Source: Pseudomonas saxonica (GTDB taxonomy: Bacteria; Pseudomonadota; Gammaproteobacteria; Pseudomonadales; Pseudomonadaceae). From it: DNA of 64,000 bases. Below the pieces are notes generated by a model that worked only from the letters and a program-made list of their open reading frames with translations, ran no database searches and had not been told where the DNA came from. Positions 18,169 to 26,987 of the stretch are shown here, piece by piece. The DNA is taken from the NCBI RefSeq assembly GCF_007858365.1, contig NZ_VFIO01000004.1, forward strand, positions 270,114 through 334,113, in the 5' to 3' direction. A program made the position numbers and the translations under genes. Position 1 is the stretch's first letter. Every line of letters starts with the position of its first letter.

Positions 18169-19035
18169 TTGAACCTGCTGCAACATATCGCCCAGTCACG
18201 CCACCTGTTACGTAAATCGGAACTCAAGGTTGCCGATCACGTGCTGCTTGATCCTGCGGCTGTAATGCACAGTTCCATGGCAGACCTTGCGCATAGCGTC
18301 GGAATCAGCGAACCCACTATCGTGCGTTTTTGCCGTGCGATAGGTTGTTCAGGGTTTCAGGATCTAAAACTCAAGCTTGCGCAAAGCTTGGCTGCGGGTG
18401 CCAGTTTTGGCCAATTTGCGATCCATGAAGACGATTCGGTTGCTGATTACAGCCTGAAAATCTTTGACACGACGTTGCACACGTTAATGGACGTGCGCGA
18501 GAAGCTTGACCCGGTTGCATTGCAAAGAGCCGTGACGGCCATGTCGCAAGCTCAACGTGTTGAGTTTTATGGTTTTGGAGCCTCGGGTGCTGTCGCAGCA
18601 GATGCTCAACACAAGTTCTTTCGCCTGTTACTGACGGCGGCTGCGTATTCTGACCCCCACATGCAAGCTATGTCGGCTGTGACGTTAAAGCCTACCGACG
18701 TGGCGATCTGTATTTCTCAGTCAGGCCGCTCCAAGGATTTGCTGATTTCCGCCAACCTGGTTCGCGAGAGTGGCGCTACGTTGATTACGTTATGTCCTAG
18801 CCAAACACCCTTGGCTGAACTGGCGACCATCAACCTTGCAATTGATGTGCATGAAGACACCGAAATCTATACTCCGTTAACCTCTCGTATTGCCCACCTG
18901 GTGGTGATTGATGTGCTGGCGATGGGCGTTGCCATGGCTCGCGGGCCGAGCTTGGTCAACCACCTCAAAAGCGTTAAACGTAGCCTTCGCAGTTTGCGCT
19001 TGTCGCCTAAATCGCTAAAAAGCCACGAAGATTAA
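18169..19035 (+). CDS. RpiR/HexR-like transcriptional regulator
   Basis: 288 residues: an N-terminal winged helix-turn-helix (ELKVADHVLLDPAAVMHSSMADLAHSVGISEPTIVRFCRAIGC) and a C-terminal SIS domain that binds phosphosugars (VEFYGFGASGAVAADAQHKFFRL, then CISQSGRSKDLL). This organisation is that of HexR, repressor of Entner-Doudoroff and glucose genes, but this paralogue sits near the pyruvate carboxylase locus rather than a glucose cluster. The start is a TTG, with no better ATG upstream. The effector is unknown. Confidence 0.88.
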   Translation: MNLLQHIAQSRHLLRKSELKVADHVLLDPAAVMHSSMADLAHSVGISEPTIVRFCRAIGCSGFQDLKLKLAQSLAAGASFGQFAIHEDDSVADYSLKIFDTTLHTLMDVREKLDPVALQRAVTAMSQAQRVEFYGFGASGAVAADAQHKFFRLLLTAAAYSDPHMQAMSAVTLKPTDVAICISQSGRSKDLLISANLVRESGATLITLCPSQTPLAELATINLAIDVHEDTEIYTPLTSRIAHLVVIDVLAMGVAMARGPSLVNHLKSVKRSLRSLRLSPKSLKSHED

Positions 19036-19046
19036 TAGCACGCTAA

Positions 19047-19080
19047 CCGTCTCCCAAAGGGAGAGGGCTAGGGAGAGGGG
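19047..19080. repeat. CTCTCCC/GGGAGAG intergenic repeat
   Basis: CGTCTCCCAAAGGGAGAGGG followed by CTAGGGAGAGGGG forms a short hairpin and matches the element at 39867-39898. This class of dispersed repeat is found after genes in pseudomonads and can act as a weak terminator. Confidence 0.5.
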
Positions 19081-19180
19081 ATTTGGATTCAGCGTTCATT
19101 CCCCTGTCATCTCTTCTTCGCAATGCCGTCACAAACAAAGCGCATCGTAAAGCTCCCGTACACGCCTTGGGAGACTCGAA

Positions 19181-19393
19181 ATGGCCCAGCCTTACGAAGA
19201 ACGCAACAGCGCCGTCAAAACCCGCCGTCAGCAAGAAGACCAGCGCCGCATGGCTTTTCGTCGCGCGATCGAAGACCGTACGGACCAGCGTCAGCTGCGT
19301 CTGGAAACAGCCGATTACCCCGATCTCAACGGTCTCAATTACTGGCATACCGCCCCGGCAACTGACCGTCGAAGCGCTCAACCAACGCGCTGA
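19181..19393 (+). CDS. Small basic/charged protein of unknown function
   Basis: 70 residues, highly charged and probably helical (EERNSAVKTRRQQEDQRRMAFRRAIEDR), then DYPDLNGLNYWHTAPA. A good ribosome site, GGGAG seven bases before the ATG, supports translation. Its last 59 bases overlap the 3' end of pycR on the other strand. I recall similar short proteins in pseudomonads but know no function. If the tail beyond YWHTAPA is not conserved, that would reflect the overlap. Confidence 0.6.
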   Translation: MAQPYEERNSAVKTRRQQEDQRRMAFRRAIEDRTDQRQLRLETADYPDLNGLNYWHTAPATDRRSAQPTR

Positions 19394-20282
19394 TTTGCTG
19401 GCGCTCCGTGCGTATAAATCCCAGAAATGCATGCGCCACGGGAGACAGACGTTTCGCCTTGGCCTGCACCACACACCAACTGCGATACAGCGGTAACTCC
19501 TCAACCGGCAACTCACGCAACAGGCCGGTCGCCAGTTCCAGGCTGACGGCGTGGCGGGTTAACAGCGCCACGCCCAATCCTGCAACCGCGCATTCGCGCT
19601 GCGATTCGTTGGATGACACTTCAAGGGTTTGACCGAAGTGCACACGCTTTTCTTTGAAATACTCTTCACACGCCAAGCGCGTGCCCGAACCTTGCTCACG
19701 CATCAGCAAGGTATACGGCTCCAGGTCTTGCAAATGCAGCGACCCGCGCTCACACAGCGGATGATCAGCAGGCGCTACCGCGACAATCGGATTATTCAAA
19801 AACGGCAAAAACTCCAGGCCCATGTCTTGCGGCACCATCGACATGATCACCAAATCATCACGGTTATCCGAAAGCCGACGAACCGCCTGTGCCCGGTTGA
19901 CCACTGTGAGCTGCAAATTAACCTCGGGATGCTGGCGCTTAAACGCTGCAAATAAATGCGGCACAAAATATTTTGCACTCGATTCGATGGCTAATTTCAA
20001 CTGGCCCTGCAACGAACCCAGCATGTCCGATAACTGCATATCGAGATTTTCAAGCCGCCCAAAAATGTCACGACTGGCTAACTGAAGCGCTTCAGCGGCT
20101 TCGGTCATGTACAGCTTTTTGCCTACGTAATCGAATAATGGCTGACCAATCAGCTCTTCCAACTGACGAATTTGTAGACTTACGGCGGGTTGCGTCAGCG
20201 ACATTTCCTCTGCTGCTCGGCTGTAAGAGCGCAAATCACAGACTTCATTGAAGATCTGTAATTGTCGAAAAGTTATACGCAT
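19335..20282 (-). CDS. pycR: LysR-type regulator PycR
   Basis: LysR-type transcription factor, divergent from pycA; PycR of P. aeruginosa is known as a regulator affecting pyruvate carboxylase and lipid/virulence traits. N-terminal HTH (FRQLQIFNEVCDLRSYSRAAEEMSLTQPAVSLQIRQLEE, residues 3-45) and an effector domain with the SSAKYFVPHLFAAF and NRDDLVIMSMVP segments. About 315 residues from the ATG at 20282; an ATG at 20297 would add MRKSL and neither has a clear ribosome site. Its 3' end overlaps the small ORF at 19181. Confidence 0.88.
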   Translation of the reverse strand: MRITFRQLQIFNEVCDLRSYSRAAEEMSLTQPAVSLQIRQLEELIGQPLFDYVGKKLYMTEAAEALQLASRDIFGRLENLDMQLSDMLGSLQGQLKLAIESSAKYFVPHLFAAFKRQHPEVNLQLTVVNRAQAVRRLSDNRDDLVIMSMVPQDMGLEFLPFLNNPIVAVAPADHPLCERGSLHLQDLEPYTLLMREQGSGTRLACEEYFKEKRVHFGQTLEVSSNESQRECAVAGLGVALLTRHAVSLELATGLLRELPVEELPLYRSWCVVQAKAKRLSPVAHAFLGFIRTERQQISALVERFDGQLPGRYASN

Positions 20283-20319
20283 CAATGACTTACGCATTTT
20301 ATTGAAGTTATCCGAAGCA

Positions 20320-20350
20320 ATAAGTTTTCTGACTATAAGTCTTTACTTAT
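20320..20350. promoter_or_regulatory. Candidate PycR operator
   Basis: ATAAGT at 20320-20325 and 20335-20340, then ACTTAT at 20345-20350: a perfect palindrome ATAAGTctttACTTAT with a third half-site 15 bases away. LysR regulators often bind such repeats near their divergent promoters. The site lies 38 bases from the pycR start and about 138 from pycA. Confidence 0.5.
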
Positions 20351-20487
20351 GCACGACCCAAGAATTATTGATTTTTGTTTATTGTTGCGTGGGTCTAGTG
20401 TGGCGACACAACGGTTCAGACACATTTGGACACGTGCCGACCTGGTCTAGCAGGTCGTTTGTTCCATGGGCTTTAGGGAAAATCCAA

Positions 20488-21903
20488 GTGATAAAAAAGA
20501 TCCTGATCGCCAACCGCGGAGAAATTGCTGTCCGTATCGTGCGTGCTTGCGCCGAGATGGGCATTCGTTCCGTAGCGGTCTATTCCGAAGCGGACCGCCA
20601 TGCTCTGCACGTAAAACGGGCCGACGAAGCGCATAGCATTGGCGAAGACCCGCTAGCCGGTTATCTGAATCCGCGCAAGCTAGTGAATCTGGCGGTTGAA
20701 ACAGGCTGTGATGCGCTGCATCCGGGCTATGGTTTCCTGTCGGAAAACGCTGAACTGGCAGATATTTGCGCCGAGCGCGGAATCAAGTTCATCGGCCCAG
20801 CCGCAGAAGTTATCCGCCGCATGGGCGACAAAACTGAAGCGCGTCGCAGCATGATCAAGGCGGGTGTACCGGTTACGCCGGGCACTGAAGGCAACGTTGC
20901 CGACATTCATGAGGCCCTGCTTGAAGGCGAGCGCATTGGCTATCCGGTCATGCTCAAGGCCACGTCAGGTGGTGGCGGTCGTGGGATTCGTCGTTGCAAC
21001 AGCCGTGAAGAGCTGGAGCAAGCCTTTCCACGCGTGATCTCTGAAGCGACCAAAGCATTCGGTTCGGCTGAAGTATTTCTCGAAAAATGCATCGTCAACC
21101 CTAAGCACATCGAAGCGCAGATTCTCGGTGACAGCTTTGGCAACGTGGTGCACCTGTTCGAGCGCGACTGCTCGATCCAGCGGCGTAACCAAAAGCTCAT
21201 CGAAATTGCCCCAAGCCCTCAACTGACCCCGGAACAGCGCGCCTATATCGGTGACCTGTCAGTGCGTGCAGCCAAGGCAGTGGGTTACGAGAATGCCGGT
21301 ACTGTGGAGTTCCTGCTCGCCGAGGGCGAGGTGTACTTCATGGAGATGAACACACGGGTGCAGGTGGAACACACCATCACCGAAGAAATCACCGGCATCG
21401 ACATTGTTCGTGAGCAGATTCGCATCGCCTCTGGCCTGCCTCTCTCGATCAAGCAAGAAGATATTCAGCACCGTGGGTTTGCCCTGCAATTCAGGATTAA
21501 CGCTGAAGACCCGAAAAACAACTTCCTGCCCAGCTTCGGCAAGATCACCCGTTACTACGCCCCCGGCGGGCCTGGAGTGCGTACCGACACGGCGATCTAT
21601 ACCGGCTACACCATCCCGCCGTACTACGACTCTATGTGTCTGAAACTGGTGGTATGGGCGTTGACGTGGGAAGAAGCGATGGACCGTGGTTTGCGCGCCC
21701 TCGACGACATGCGTCTGCAAGGGGTCAAAACCACTGCCGCGTACTACCAGGAAATCCTGCGTAACCCGGAATTTCGTAGTGGCCAGTTCAACACCAGCTT
21801 CGTAGAAAGCCACCCGGAACTGACCAATTATTCGATCAAGCGCAAACCCGAAGAGCTGGCTCTGGCCATCGCTGCTGCCATTGCCGCCCACGCAGGCCTG
21901 TGA
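20488..21903 (+). CDS. pycA: Pyruvate carboxylase subunit A (biotin carboxylase)
   Basis: ATP-dependent carboxylation of the biotin carried by PycB, the first half of the anaplerotic reaction pyruvate + CO2 to oxaloacetate. 471 residues. Biotin carboxylase landmarks: IKKILIANRGEIAVRIVRA, ATP-grasp glycine loop KATSGGGGRGIRR, and EMNTRVQVEHTITEEITGID. The start is a GTG at 20488 preceded by AGGGAAAAT; the open frame extends 240 bases upstream but that part has no family similarity. A 3-aa-separated operon with pycB: the intergenic gap is 11 bases. Confidence 0.94.
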   Translation: MIKKILIANRGEIAVRIVRACAEMGIRSVAVYSEADRHALHVKRADEAHSIGEDPLAGYLNPRKLVNLAVETGCDALHPGYGFLSENAELADICAERGIKFIGPAAEVIRRMGDKTEARRSMIKAGVPVTPGTEGNVADIHEALLEGERIGYPVMLKATSGGGGRGIRRCNSREELEQAFPRVISEATKAFGSAEVFLEKCIVNPKHIEAQILGDSFGNVVHLFERDCSIQRRNQKLIEIAPSPQLTPEQRAYIGDLSVRAAKAVGYENAGTVEFLLAEGEVYFMEMNTRVQVEHTITEEITGIDIVREQIRIASGLPLSIKQEDIQHRGFALQFRINAEDPKNNFLPSFGKITRYYAPGGPGVRTDTAIYTGYTIPPYYDSMCLKLVVWALTWEEAMDRGLRALDDMRLQGVKTTAAYYQEILRNPEFRSGQFNTSFVESHPELTNYSIKRKPEELALAIAAAIAAHAGL

Positions 21904-21914
21904 GGAATACAACA

Positions 21915-23723
21915 ATGTCTAAAAAGATTTTCGTTACCGACACCATCCTGCGTGACGCCCATCAGTCGCTGCTGGCCACTCGCATGCGTACCGAAGACAT
22001 GCTGCCGATTTGCGACAAGCTCGACAAAGTCGGCTACTGGTCGCTTGAAGTGTGGGGCGGCGCGACCTTTGACGCCTGTGTACGTTTTCTTAAAGAAGAC
22101 CCGTGGGAGCGTCTGCGCCAACTGCGTGCGGCATTGCCTAACACTCGTCTGCAAATGCTGCTGCGCGGTCAGAACCTGCTGGGCTATCGCCATTACAGCG
22201 ACGACGTCGTTAAAGCATTCGTCGCTAAAGCGGCTGTCAACGGCATCGACGTCTTCCGCATCTTCGATGCCATGAACGACGTACGTAACCTGCGTGTAGC
22301 CATTGAAGCTGTCAAAGCCGCTGGCAAGCACGCTCAGGGCACCATCGCCTACACCACCAGCCCGGTGCACACCGTTGAAGCGTTTGTGGCTCAGGCCAAG
22401 CAAATGGAAGCCATGGGTTGCGACTCGATCGCGATCAAAGACATGGCTGGCCTGCTTACACCGTTCGCCACGGGCGACCTGGTTAAAGCACTGAAAGCTG
22501 AAGTCAGCCTGCCGATCTTCATCCACTCCCACGACACGGCCGGTCTGGCGAGCATGTGCCAGCTCAAGGCCATCGAGAACGGCGCTGATCACATCGACAC
22601 CGCGATCTCCAGCTTTGCGTGGGGCACCAGCCACCCGGGCACTGAGTCCATGGTTGCGGCCCTTAAGGGCAGCGAATACGACACCGGCATCGACTTGGCG
22701 CTGTTGCAGGAAATTGGCCTGTATTTCTATGCCGTGCGTAAGAAATACCATCAGTTCGAAAGCGAATTCACCGCTGTCGACACTCGCGTACAAGTGAACC
22801 AGGTGCCGGGCGGGATGATCTCCAACCTCGCCAACCAGCTCAAAGAGCAGGGCGCTCTGAACCGCATGAGCGAAGTGCTGGCCGAGATCCCGCGTGTGCG
22901 TGAAGACTTGGGCTTCCCACCGCTGGTAACACCGACCTCACAAATCGTGGGCACTCAAGCGTTCTTCAACGTTTTGGCAGGTGAGCGCTACAAAACCATC
23001 ACCAACGAAGTGAAGCTTTACCTGCAAGGCGGCTACGGTAAGGCGCCGGGCGTTGTGAACGAACAACTGCGTCGTCAGGCCATTGGTAACGAAGAGCTGA
23101 TCGACGTACGTCCAGCTGATCTGCTCAAGCCAGAAATGGTCAAACTGCGTGCCGAAATTGGAGCACTGGCCAAGTCCGAAGAAGACGTCCTGACCTTCGC
23201 CATGTTCCCGGACATCGGTCGCAAGTTTTTGGAAGAGCGAGCGGCGGGCATCCTGACTCCCGAAGTGCTGCTGCCTATTCCTGAGGCGGGTGGCGTGAGC
23301 AAGGCGGGCGGCGAAGGCGTACCGACCGAATTCGTGATCGACGTGCACGGCGAAAGCTACCGCGTCGACATCACCGGCGTAGGCGTCAAGGCAGAGGGCA
23401 AGCGTCACTTCTATCTGTCGATCGATGGCATGCCGGAAGAGGTGGTGTTTGAGCCGCTCAACGAATTCGTGGGGGGCAGCTCGAGCAAGCGCAAGCAGGC
23501 CAGCGAGCCAGGCCACGTCAGCACGGCCATGCCAGGCAATATCGTCGATGTGCTGGTCAGTGTGGGCGATACGGTCAAGGCTGGCCAATCGGTACTGATC
23601 ACCGAAGCCATGAAGATGGAGACCGAAGTACAGGCCGCCATTGCCGGCAAAATCATCACCATCCATGTCATCAAAGGCGACCGCGTTAACCCGGGCGAAA
23701 TTCTGATCGAAATCGAAGCCTGA
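21915..23723 (+). CDS. pycB: Pyruvate carboxylase subunit B (carboxyltransferase plus biotin carrier)
   Basis: Transfers CO2 from biotin to pyruvate; related to the oxaloacetate decarboxylase alpha subunit (oadA). 602 residues: a carboxyltransferase TIM barrel (DTILRDAHQSLLATRM near the N-terminus, DSIAIKDMAGLLTP and HSHDTAGLASMCQL in the middle), a PYC_OADA conserved domain, an Ala-poor linker, and a C-terminal biotinyl domain with the biotinylated lysine K567 in EAMKMET. The ATG at 21915 follows TGAGGAATACAAC. A terminator with eight or more T residues follows closely. Confidence 0.94.
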   Translation: MSKKIFVTDTILRDAHQSLLATRMRTEDMLPICDKLDKVGYWSLEVWGGATFDACVRFLKEDPWERLRQLRAALPNTRLQMLLRGQNLLGYRHYSDDVVKAFVAKAAVNGIDVFRIFDAMNDVRNLRVAIEAVKAAGKHAQGTIAYTTSPVHTVEAFVAQAKQMEAMGCDSIAIKDMAGLLTPFATGDLVKALKAEVSLPIFIHSHDTAGLASMCQLKAIENGADHIDTAISSFAWGTSHPGTESMVAALKGSEYDTGIDLALLQEIGLYFYAVRKKYHQFESEFTAVDTRVQVNQVPGGMISNLANQLKEQGALNRMSEVLAEIPRVREDLGFPPLVTPTSQIVGTQAFFNVLAGERYKTITNEVKLYLQGGYGKAPGVVNEQLRRQAIGNEELIDVRPADLLKPEMVKLRAEIGALAKSEEDVLTFAMFPDIGRKFLEERAAGILTPEVLLPIPEAGGVSKAGGEGVPTEFVIDVHGESYRVDITGVGVKAEGKRHFYLSIDGMPEEVVFEPLNEFVGGSSSKRKQASEPGHVSTAMPGNIVDVLVSVGDTVKAGQSVLITEAMKMETEVQAAIAGKIITIHVIKGDRVNPGEILIEIEA

Positions 23724-23755
23724 TACTGCCTTTGATACAAACGCTTTAAACCTCG

Positions 23756-23782
23756 GGGGAGCATGTGCTCCCCTTTTTTTTT
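23756..23782 (+). terminator. Rho-independent terminator of pycAB
   Basis: GGGGAGCA and TGCTCCCC enclose TG, followed by a run of T residues. It is 33 bases after the pycB stop. Confidence 0.92.
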
Positions 23783-23835
23783 GCCTGTGTGACATCTTCA
23801 TTTGCTCTTTAAGCGTCAACACAAGTAGCAATAGA

Positions 23836-24813
23836 TCACTGATAAGAACCAACGATTGAATACAGTGAATATCCATTGCGATGCTGAAGTATGTCTGTGT
23901 TGGTCACGCTTCTCTTATCGTTCGCTTGCTTTGCGGCTGACTCAATCAAACCAAGGTATAAGCCCTGAGAGGTTAATAGCCGCACGGGGATATTAATCCA
24001 GGTGCTGAGCCCTTTTGCATCTGCTACGACCCCCAATGCAGAGTCTGTAGAGCTCTTGAGGTTTGAGTAGGCTGGGAAGTCTACTCGGTCAATGTCATGT
24101 TGATCCATGATCAATTGTGCGTGTGCATACAGCACATTTGCAGGCTTATAGTCACGCCACACGCGTTCGCCTTCACTCATGCCAGAGGCCAGTTGAGCGT
24201 CTCGCAAGTAAGCGCTCAGCCCGATCCATGGAACTTTGGTGTCACGGTGACTGAGTGGTTGCAGAAGTCCTGATGTCTGCTTGCGGAACTCAATATCGCG
24301 CTCTGTCAGATCCAGAAATGCGACCTGGCGTTCAATGGGCGTAAACGCTCCGCAAGCATCAAATGCGATGTGTGAAAGCGAAAGCCTGTCCAGCCCTTCA
24401 AATGGATTATTAGAAGAAACATTGGCATGCAGTTTTTCTTGGCCGTAAAAGGACTTCAAAAGATAGTTGCTCGCCTGCATGGACAGGGCGATACGTTGTC
24501 GCGTTTGTGGTTCAGGTAACTCACGCAAGGCTAACGCGTCTAGACCCTGCGTAGAGAGTTGTAGATGAAGGTTTTGTATAAAGCGCTCAAATCCATCTGC
24601 CGCAGATGAGTTGTTGGCTTCAGTGCGTTGCAATAGGGCGGTTATTTGCAAAGCGGCAGAAGACAAGGACACTTGGATCGCGGTACTGGGAGTTATTGCT
24701 TCGGCGGCAGCCGCCTTGGGCGTATCGGTAACCAGATTGTCGACCATCTTCAGCGTTGTACCGGCTGCAATGGACCGATAGCTCATCAAAAAATTAGCTC
24801 GAATTTCGGCCAT
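23836..24813 (-). CDS. Unrecognised 325-residue protein
   Basis: Starts at the ATG at 24813, which has GAGGA six bases upstream; an earlier start at 24840 lacks this. No signal peptide or membrane helix. The N-terminal third is Ala/Ser/Thr-rich and helical (VTDTPKAAAAEAITPSTAIQ, SLSSAALQITALLQRTEAN). The centre has FDACGAFTPIERQVAFLDLTERD, and the C-terminal third is mixed (PVRLLTSQGLYLGLIESAAKQ). I do not recognise a family. Base composition is more AT-rich than the flanking pyc and acetyltransferase genes, suggesting recent acquisition. Confidence 0.7.
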   Translation of the reverse strand: MAEIRANFLMSYRSIAAGTTLKMVDNLVTDTPKAAAAEAITPSTAIQVSLSSAALQITALLQRTEANNSSAADGFERFIQNLHLQLSTQGLDALALRELPEPQTRQRIALSMQASNYLLKSFYGQEKLHANVSSNNPFEGLDRLSLSHIAFDACGAFTPIERQVAFLDLTERDIEFRKQTSGLLQPLSHRDTKVPWIGLSAYLRDAQLASGMSEGERVWRDYKPANVLYAHAQLIMDQHDIDRVDFPAYSNLKSSTDSALGVVADAKGLSTWINIPVRLLTSQGLYLGLIESAAKQANDKRSVTNTDILQHRNGYSLYSIVGSYQ

Positions 24814-24974
24814 AGGAATTCCTCGGATTCTGCATGCCACATTCTTATGGCGCAGATCTGTTTTTGTTTGGGAAGTATTTAATGCCTGTGTCGAAAACTA
24901 CATCGACACTTTATCGAGATAACTTTAATGAGCTGACGACAGTTAGACGGTAAATGTAAAAATTTCAGAAGTTG

Positions 24975-25397
24975 CTAATAGTAGAATGCGAAAGTTGCTG
25001 TGTAGCTGTAGGGGATTTTCCACTTTGGAGATTGGAATGTAAGACATGTGGCGGAATTTTCTCCAATGGACGTAGCGTTTTTAAAGAAACGTGGCCCTGA
25101 AACATGTACTACATGTGAAGCAGAAAACCTGCATGTTGTACCTGCACCTACACGCCTGTAGGTAGCGCTGACCTCTGAAGAGGTTCCTCCAAACGTAAAA
25201 GAAATAGGGAGGATTTGACCGGGGCCAAGGGTGGTTGGGAATTGACTGTTGTGAGAGCTGGATAAAAGTCTAAGAACATCAGGTGTTGAATTTTGTAGCG
25301 TGAGATTGACTGAGTTTGCATGCGCGACATGAGCTAAAAGCCAAGGGCAGCTAAAAGCAATGGAAAGTGCAATCGTTTTTAAAGTCGAGAGGTTCAT
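24975..25397 (-). CDS. Small secreted protein of unknown function
   Basis: 140 residues with a signal peptide (MNLSTLKTIALSIAFSCPWLLAHVAHAN). The mature part is beta-rich with two cysteines (TTCRF and ATCLTF) that could pair, and ends in an aromatic tail (SYTATFAFYY). It has a pattern of Ser/Thr-rich strands (SVNLTLQNSTPDVLRLLSSSHNSQFPTTLGPGQ) that resembles small secreted aegerolysin- or lectin-like folds, but I cannot assign one. AT-rich, no operon partner. Confidence 0.6.
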   Translation of the reverse strand: MNLSTLKTIALSIAFSCPWLLAHVAHANSVNLTLQNSTPDVLRLLSSSHNSQFPTTLGPGQILPISFTFGGTSSEVSATYRRVGAGTTCRFSASHVVHVSGPRFFKNATSIGENSATCLTFQSPKWKIPYSYTATFAFYY

Positions 25398-25834
25398 TTA
25401 TATAGTCCATTATATTCAAGGTAGTCGTTAATTCTGGGTAAGAATTTAACGCTCACAGGTCTGAATAAAGGATATTTAATTGTTTTTTAATAATGGAGCT
25501 CTGGTGTCTCAAGGGGTGCCGAGTCCATTGGCTTGTGCGAGGTATGTCATGCATATCTGGCGTCTATAAAAGGTTTTATATATTTCGTGCGCGGTAGGAA
25601 ATACGCCCTTGTGAGCCACTTGGGTCACCTCGGGTGGAGCTCTTATCCTGCCAGCTCAGGTATTCATGAAGCGGGTCGGAAATCCCTTTGGCCTCGTTTT
25701 CTGTTTCGCGCGCAGTGTGCGAGGTTGCATACCAGCAGCAGACTTGGAGCTGTACGGGATTTGTTGTCTGCAATTTTTGTCTCGTCCCCAAACAAAAACG
25801 CCCAACATTCCTTGTAGGGCGTATTGATCAAAAT
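25398..25834. other. AT-rich 437-base gap without a supported gene
   Basis: Only short frames without ribosome sites are present. The first 100 bases are AT-rich and probably hold the promoter of the secreted-protein gene. The right end holds the terminator of the acetyltransferase operon. I see no IS ends or tRNA-like sequence. Confidence 0.5.
25793..25822 (-). terminator. Terminator of the acetyltransferase/paiB operon
   Basis: Read on the minus strand: ACGCCC, a 13-base loop, GGGCGT, then TTTTGTTT. It is 12 bases beyond the acetyltransferase stop codon at 25835. Confidence 0.7.
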
Positions 25835-26515
25835 TTATACAGCGACACGCCTGCATTCTTCCAGCGTCTTGATTTGACCGTTTTCAGATTGGTTATCCAG
25901 TGCCAGCCATTTTTCAAAGCCTGCCGCTATAGGGGGCCATTCCGTACCAATAATGCTGTACCACGTGGTATCTCTATTTTTACCTTTAACCACCATATGC
26001 TGACGAAATACGCCTTCGTATGTGTACCCTAATCGTACTGCGGTACGTTTGGAGCGGGCGTTGTCATTGTTGCACTTCCACTCCAAACGGCGATTGCCCA
26101 ACGCAAAGGCTTCCTTGGCCAGCAAGTAAACCGCTTCGGTACTTTTAGGCGAACGCTGCATCGGGGCACCGAAGGTGACGTGGCCGATTTCTATTCGCCC
26201 GTGATCCGGCACGATGCACATCAAACTGATGGTGCCTTGAGCCTGGCCGGTCTTTAAGTCGATTACGGTATAAAAGTGCGGGTCGCGACTGGCCGCGTTG
26301 TTTTGCAGCCACGCGTCAAATGCCTCACGTTCAGTGAACGGCCCATAGGGCAAGTAATCCCATAGCGCGGGATCACTGTCTGGCCCTTGGAAGGCTAGCC
26401 ATAATTCATCGCCATGACGGGTCGGGTCGAGCTTTTCCAGACGAATGTATCGCCCTTCCAGTGTTCGGTTGTCCGGGGTTTTGGCCGGTTGCCAGTGTTG
26501 TAGATCTTCAGGCAT
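25835..26515 (-). CDS. GNAT acetyltransferase, RimJ/RimL type
   Basis: 226 residues of the ribosomal-protein-acetyltransferase-like GNAT subfamily. N-terminal TLEGRYIRLEKLDPTRHGDELW, then GTISLMCIVPDHGRIEIGHVTFGAPMQRSPKSTEAVYLL, and the acetyl-CoA region NNDNARSKRTAVRLGYTYEG. The subfamily acetylates varied amines and amino termini, and the substrate cannot be read here. Third gene of an operon with another GNAT gene and a paiB-like gene, with 14 bases to the preceding gene. A polyamine or amine substrate is an inference from this context. Confidence 0.88.
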   Translation of the reverse strand: MPEDLQHWQPAKTPDNRTLEGRYIRLEKLDPTRHGDELWLAFQGPDSDPALWDYLPYGPFTEREAFDAWLQNNAASRDPHFYTVIDLKTGQAQGTISLMCIVPDHGRIEIGHVTFGAPMQRSPKSTEAVYLLAKEAFALGNRRLEWKCNNDNARSKRTAVRLGYTYEGVFRQHMVVKGKNRDTTWYSIIGTEWPPIAAGFEKWLALDNQSENGQIKTLEECRRVAV

Positions 26516-26529
26516 TGCGGGCTCCTTTT

Positions 26530-26982
26530 TTATGACAAGGCTTTGCGAAACTGAATAAACCCAGGCCGTTCGGCAAGGCGTTCATAGAGGGCAATCGCGG
26601 TGGCGTTGGTTTCGTGGGTCAACCAATGAACTTTGGCACACTGTGCAGCGCGGGCCGTGGCGTACACATGTTCGATCAACTGGCGGCCCACACTGGTGCC
26701 CCGCGCGTCCGGGCTAACGAAAAGATCTTGCAGATAGCATGAATTACCAATGCTCCAGTTGGAGCGGTGATAAATGAACTGAACCATGCCGACTGCCTTT
26801 TCACCCTGCCAAGCCAGCGCAAGGTGGGTCGGTTCCACTGGATCCAGAAAGCGCTGCCACGTTGAGTCGGTGACGTTGACGGGCAGTTCAGTCTCGTAGA
26901 AATGCAGATAGGCCTGCCACAGCGGTCTCCATGCATCGTAATCCGCAGCGGTGGCGGGTTTAATCTGGATGGGCAGCGTCAT
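26530..26982 (-). CDS. GNAT N-acetyltransferase
   Basis: 150 residues. The acetyl-CoA binding motif A is LQDLFVSPDARGTSVGRQLIEHVYATAR; the C-terminal part NATAIALYERLAERPGFIQF is the usual motif B end. It lies 5 bases from the paiB-like gene and 14 from the second GNAT gene, all in one direction. In Bacillus, PaiA is a GNAT that acetylates spermidine and is encoded next to PaiB; this gene is the positional counterpart. Actual substrate unknown. Confidence 0.9.
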   Translation of the reverse strand: MTLPIQIKPATAADYDAWRPLWQAYLHFYETELPVNVTDSTWQRFLDPVEPTHLALAWQGEKAVGMVQFIYHRSNWSIGNSCYLQDLFVSPDARGTSVGRQLIEHVYATARAAQCAKVHWLTHETNATAIALYERLAERPGFIQFRKALS

Positions 26983-26987
26983 GGGGG

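Noticed and set aside
21828..23876. Two long minus-strand frames (about 320 and 310 codons)
   Set aside because: They are antisense to pycA and pycB, whose motifs are intact. Long antisense frames are common opposite genes with high-GC third positions.
25533..26032. Short frames in the AT-rich gap at 25.5-26.0 kb
   Set aside because: They have no ribosome sites, overlap each other on both strands and run into the acetyltransferase gene.
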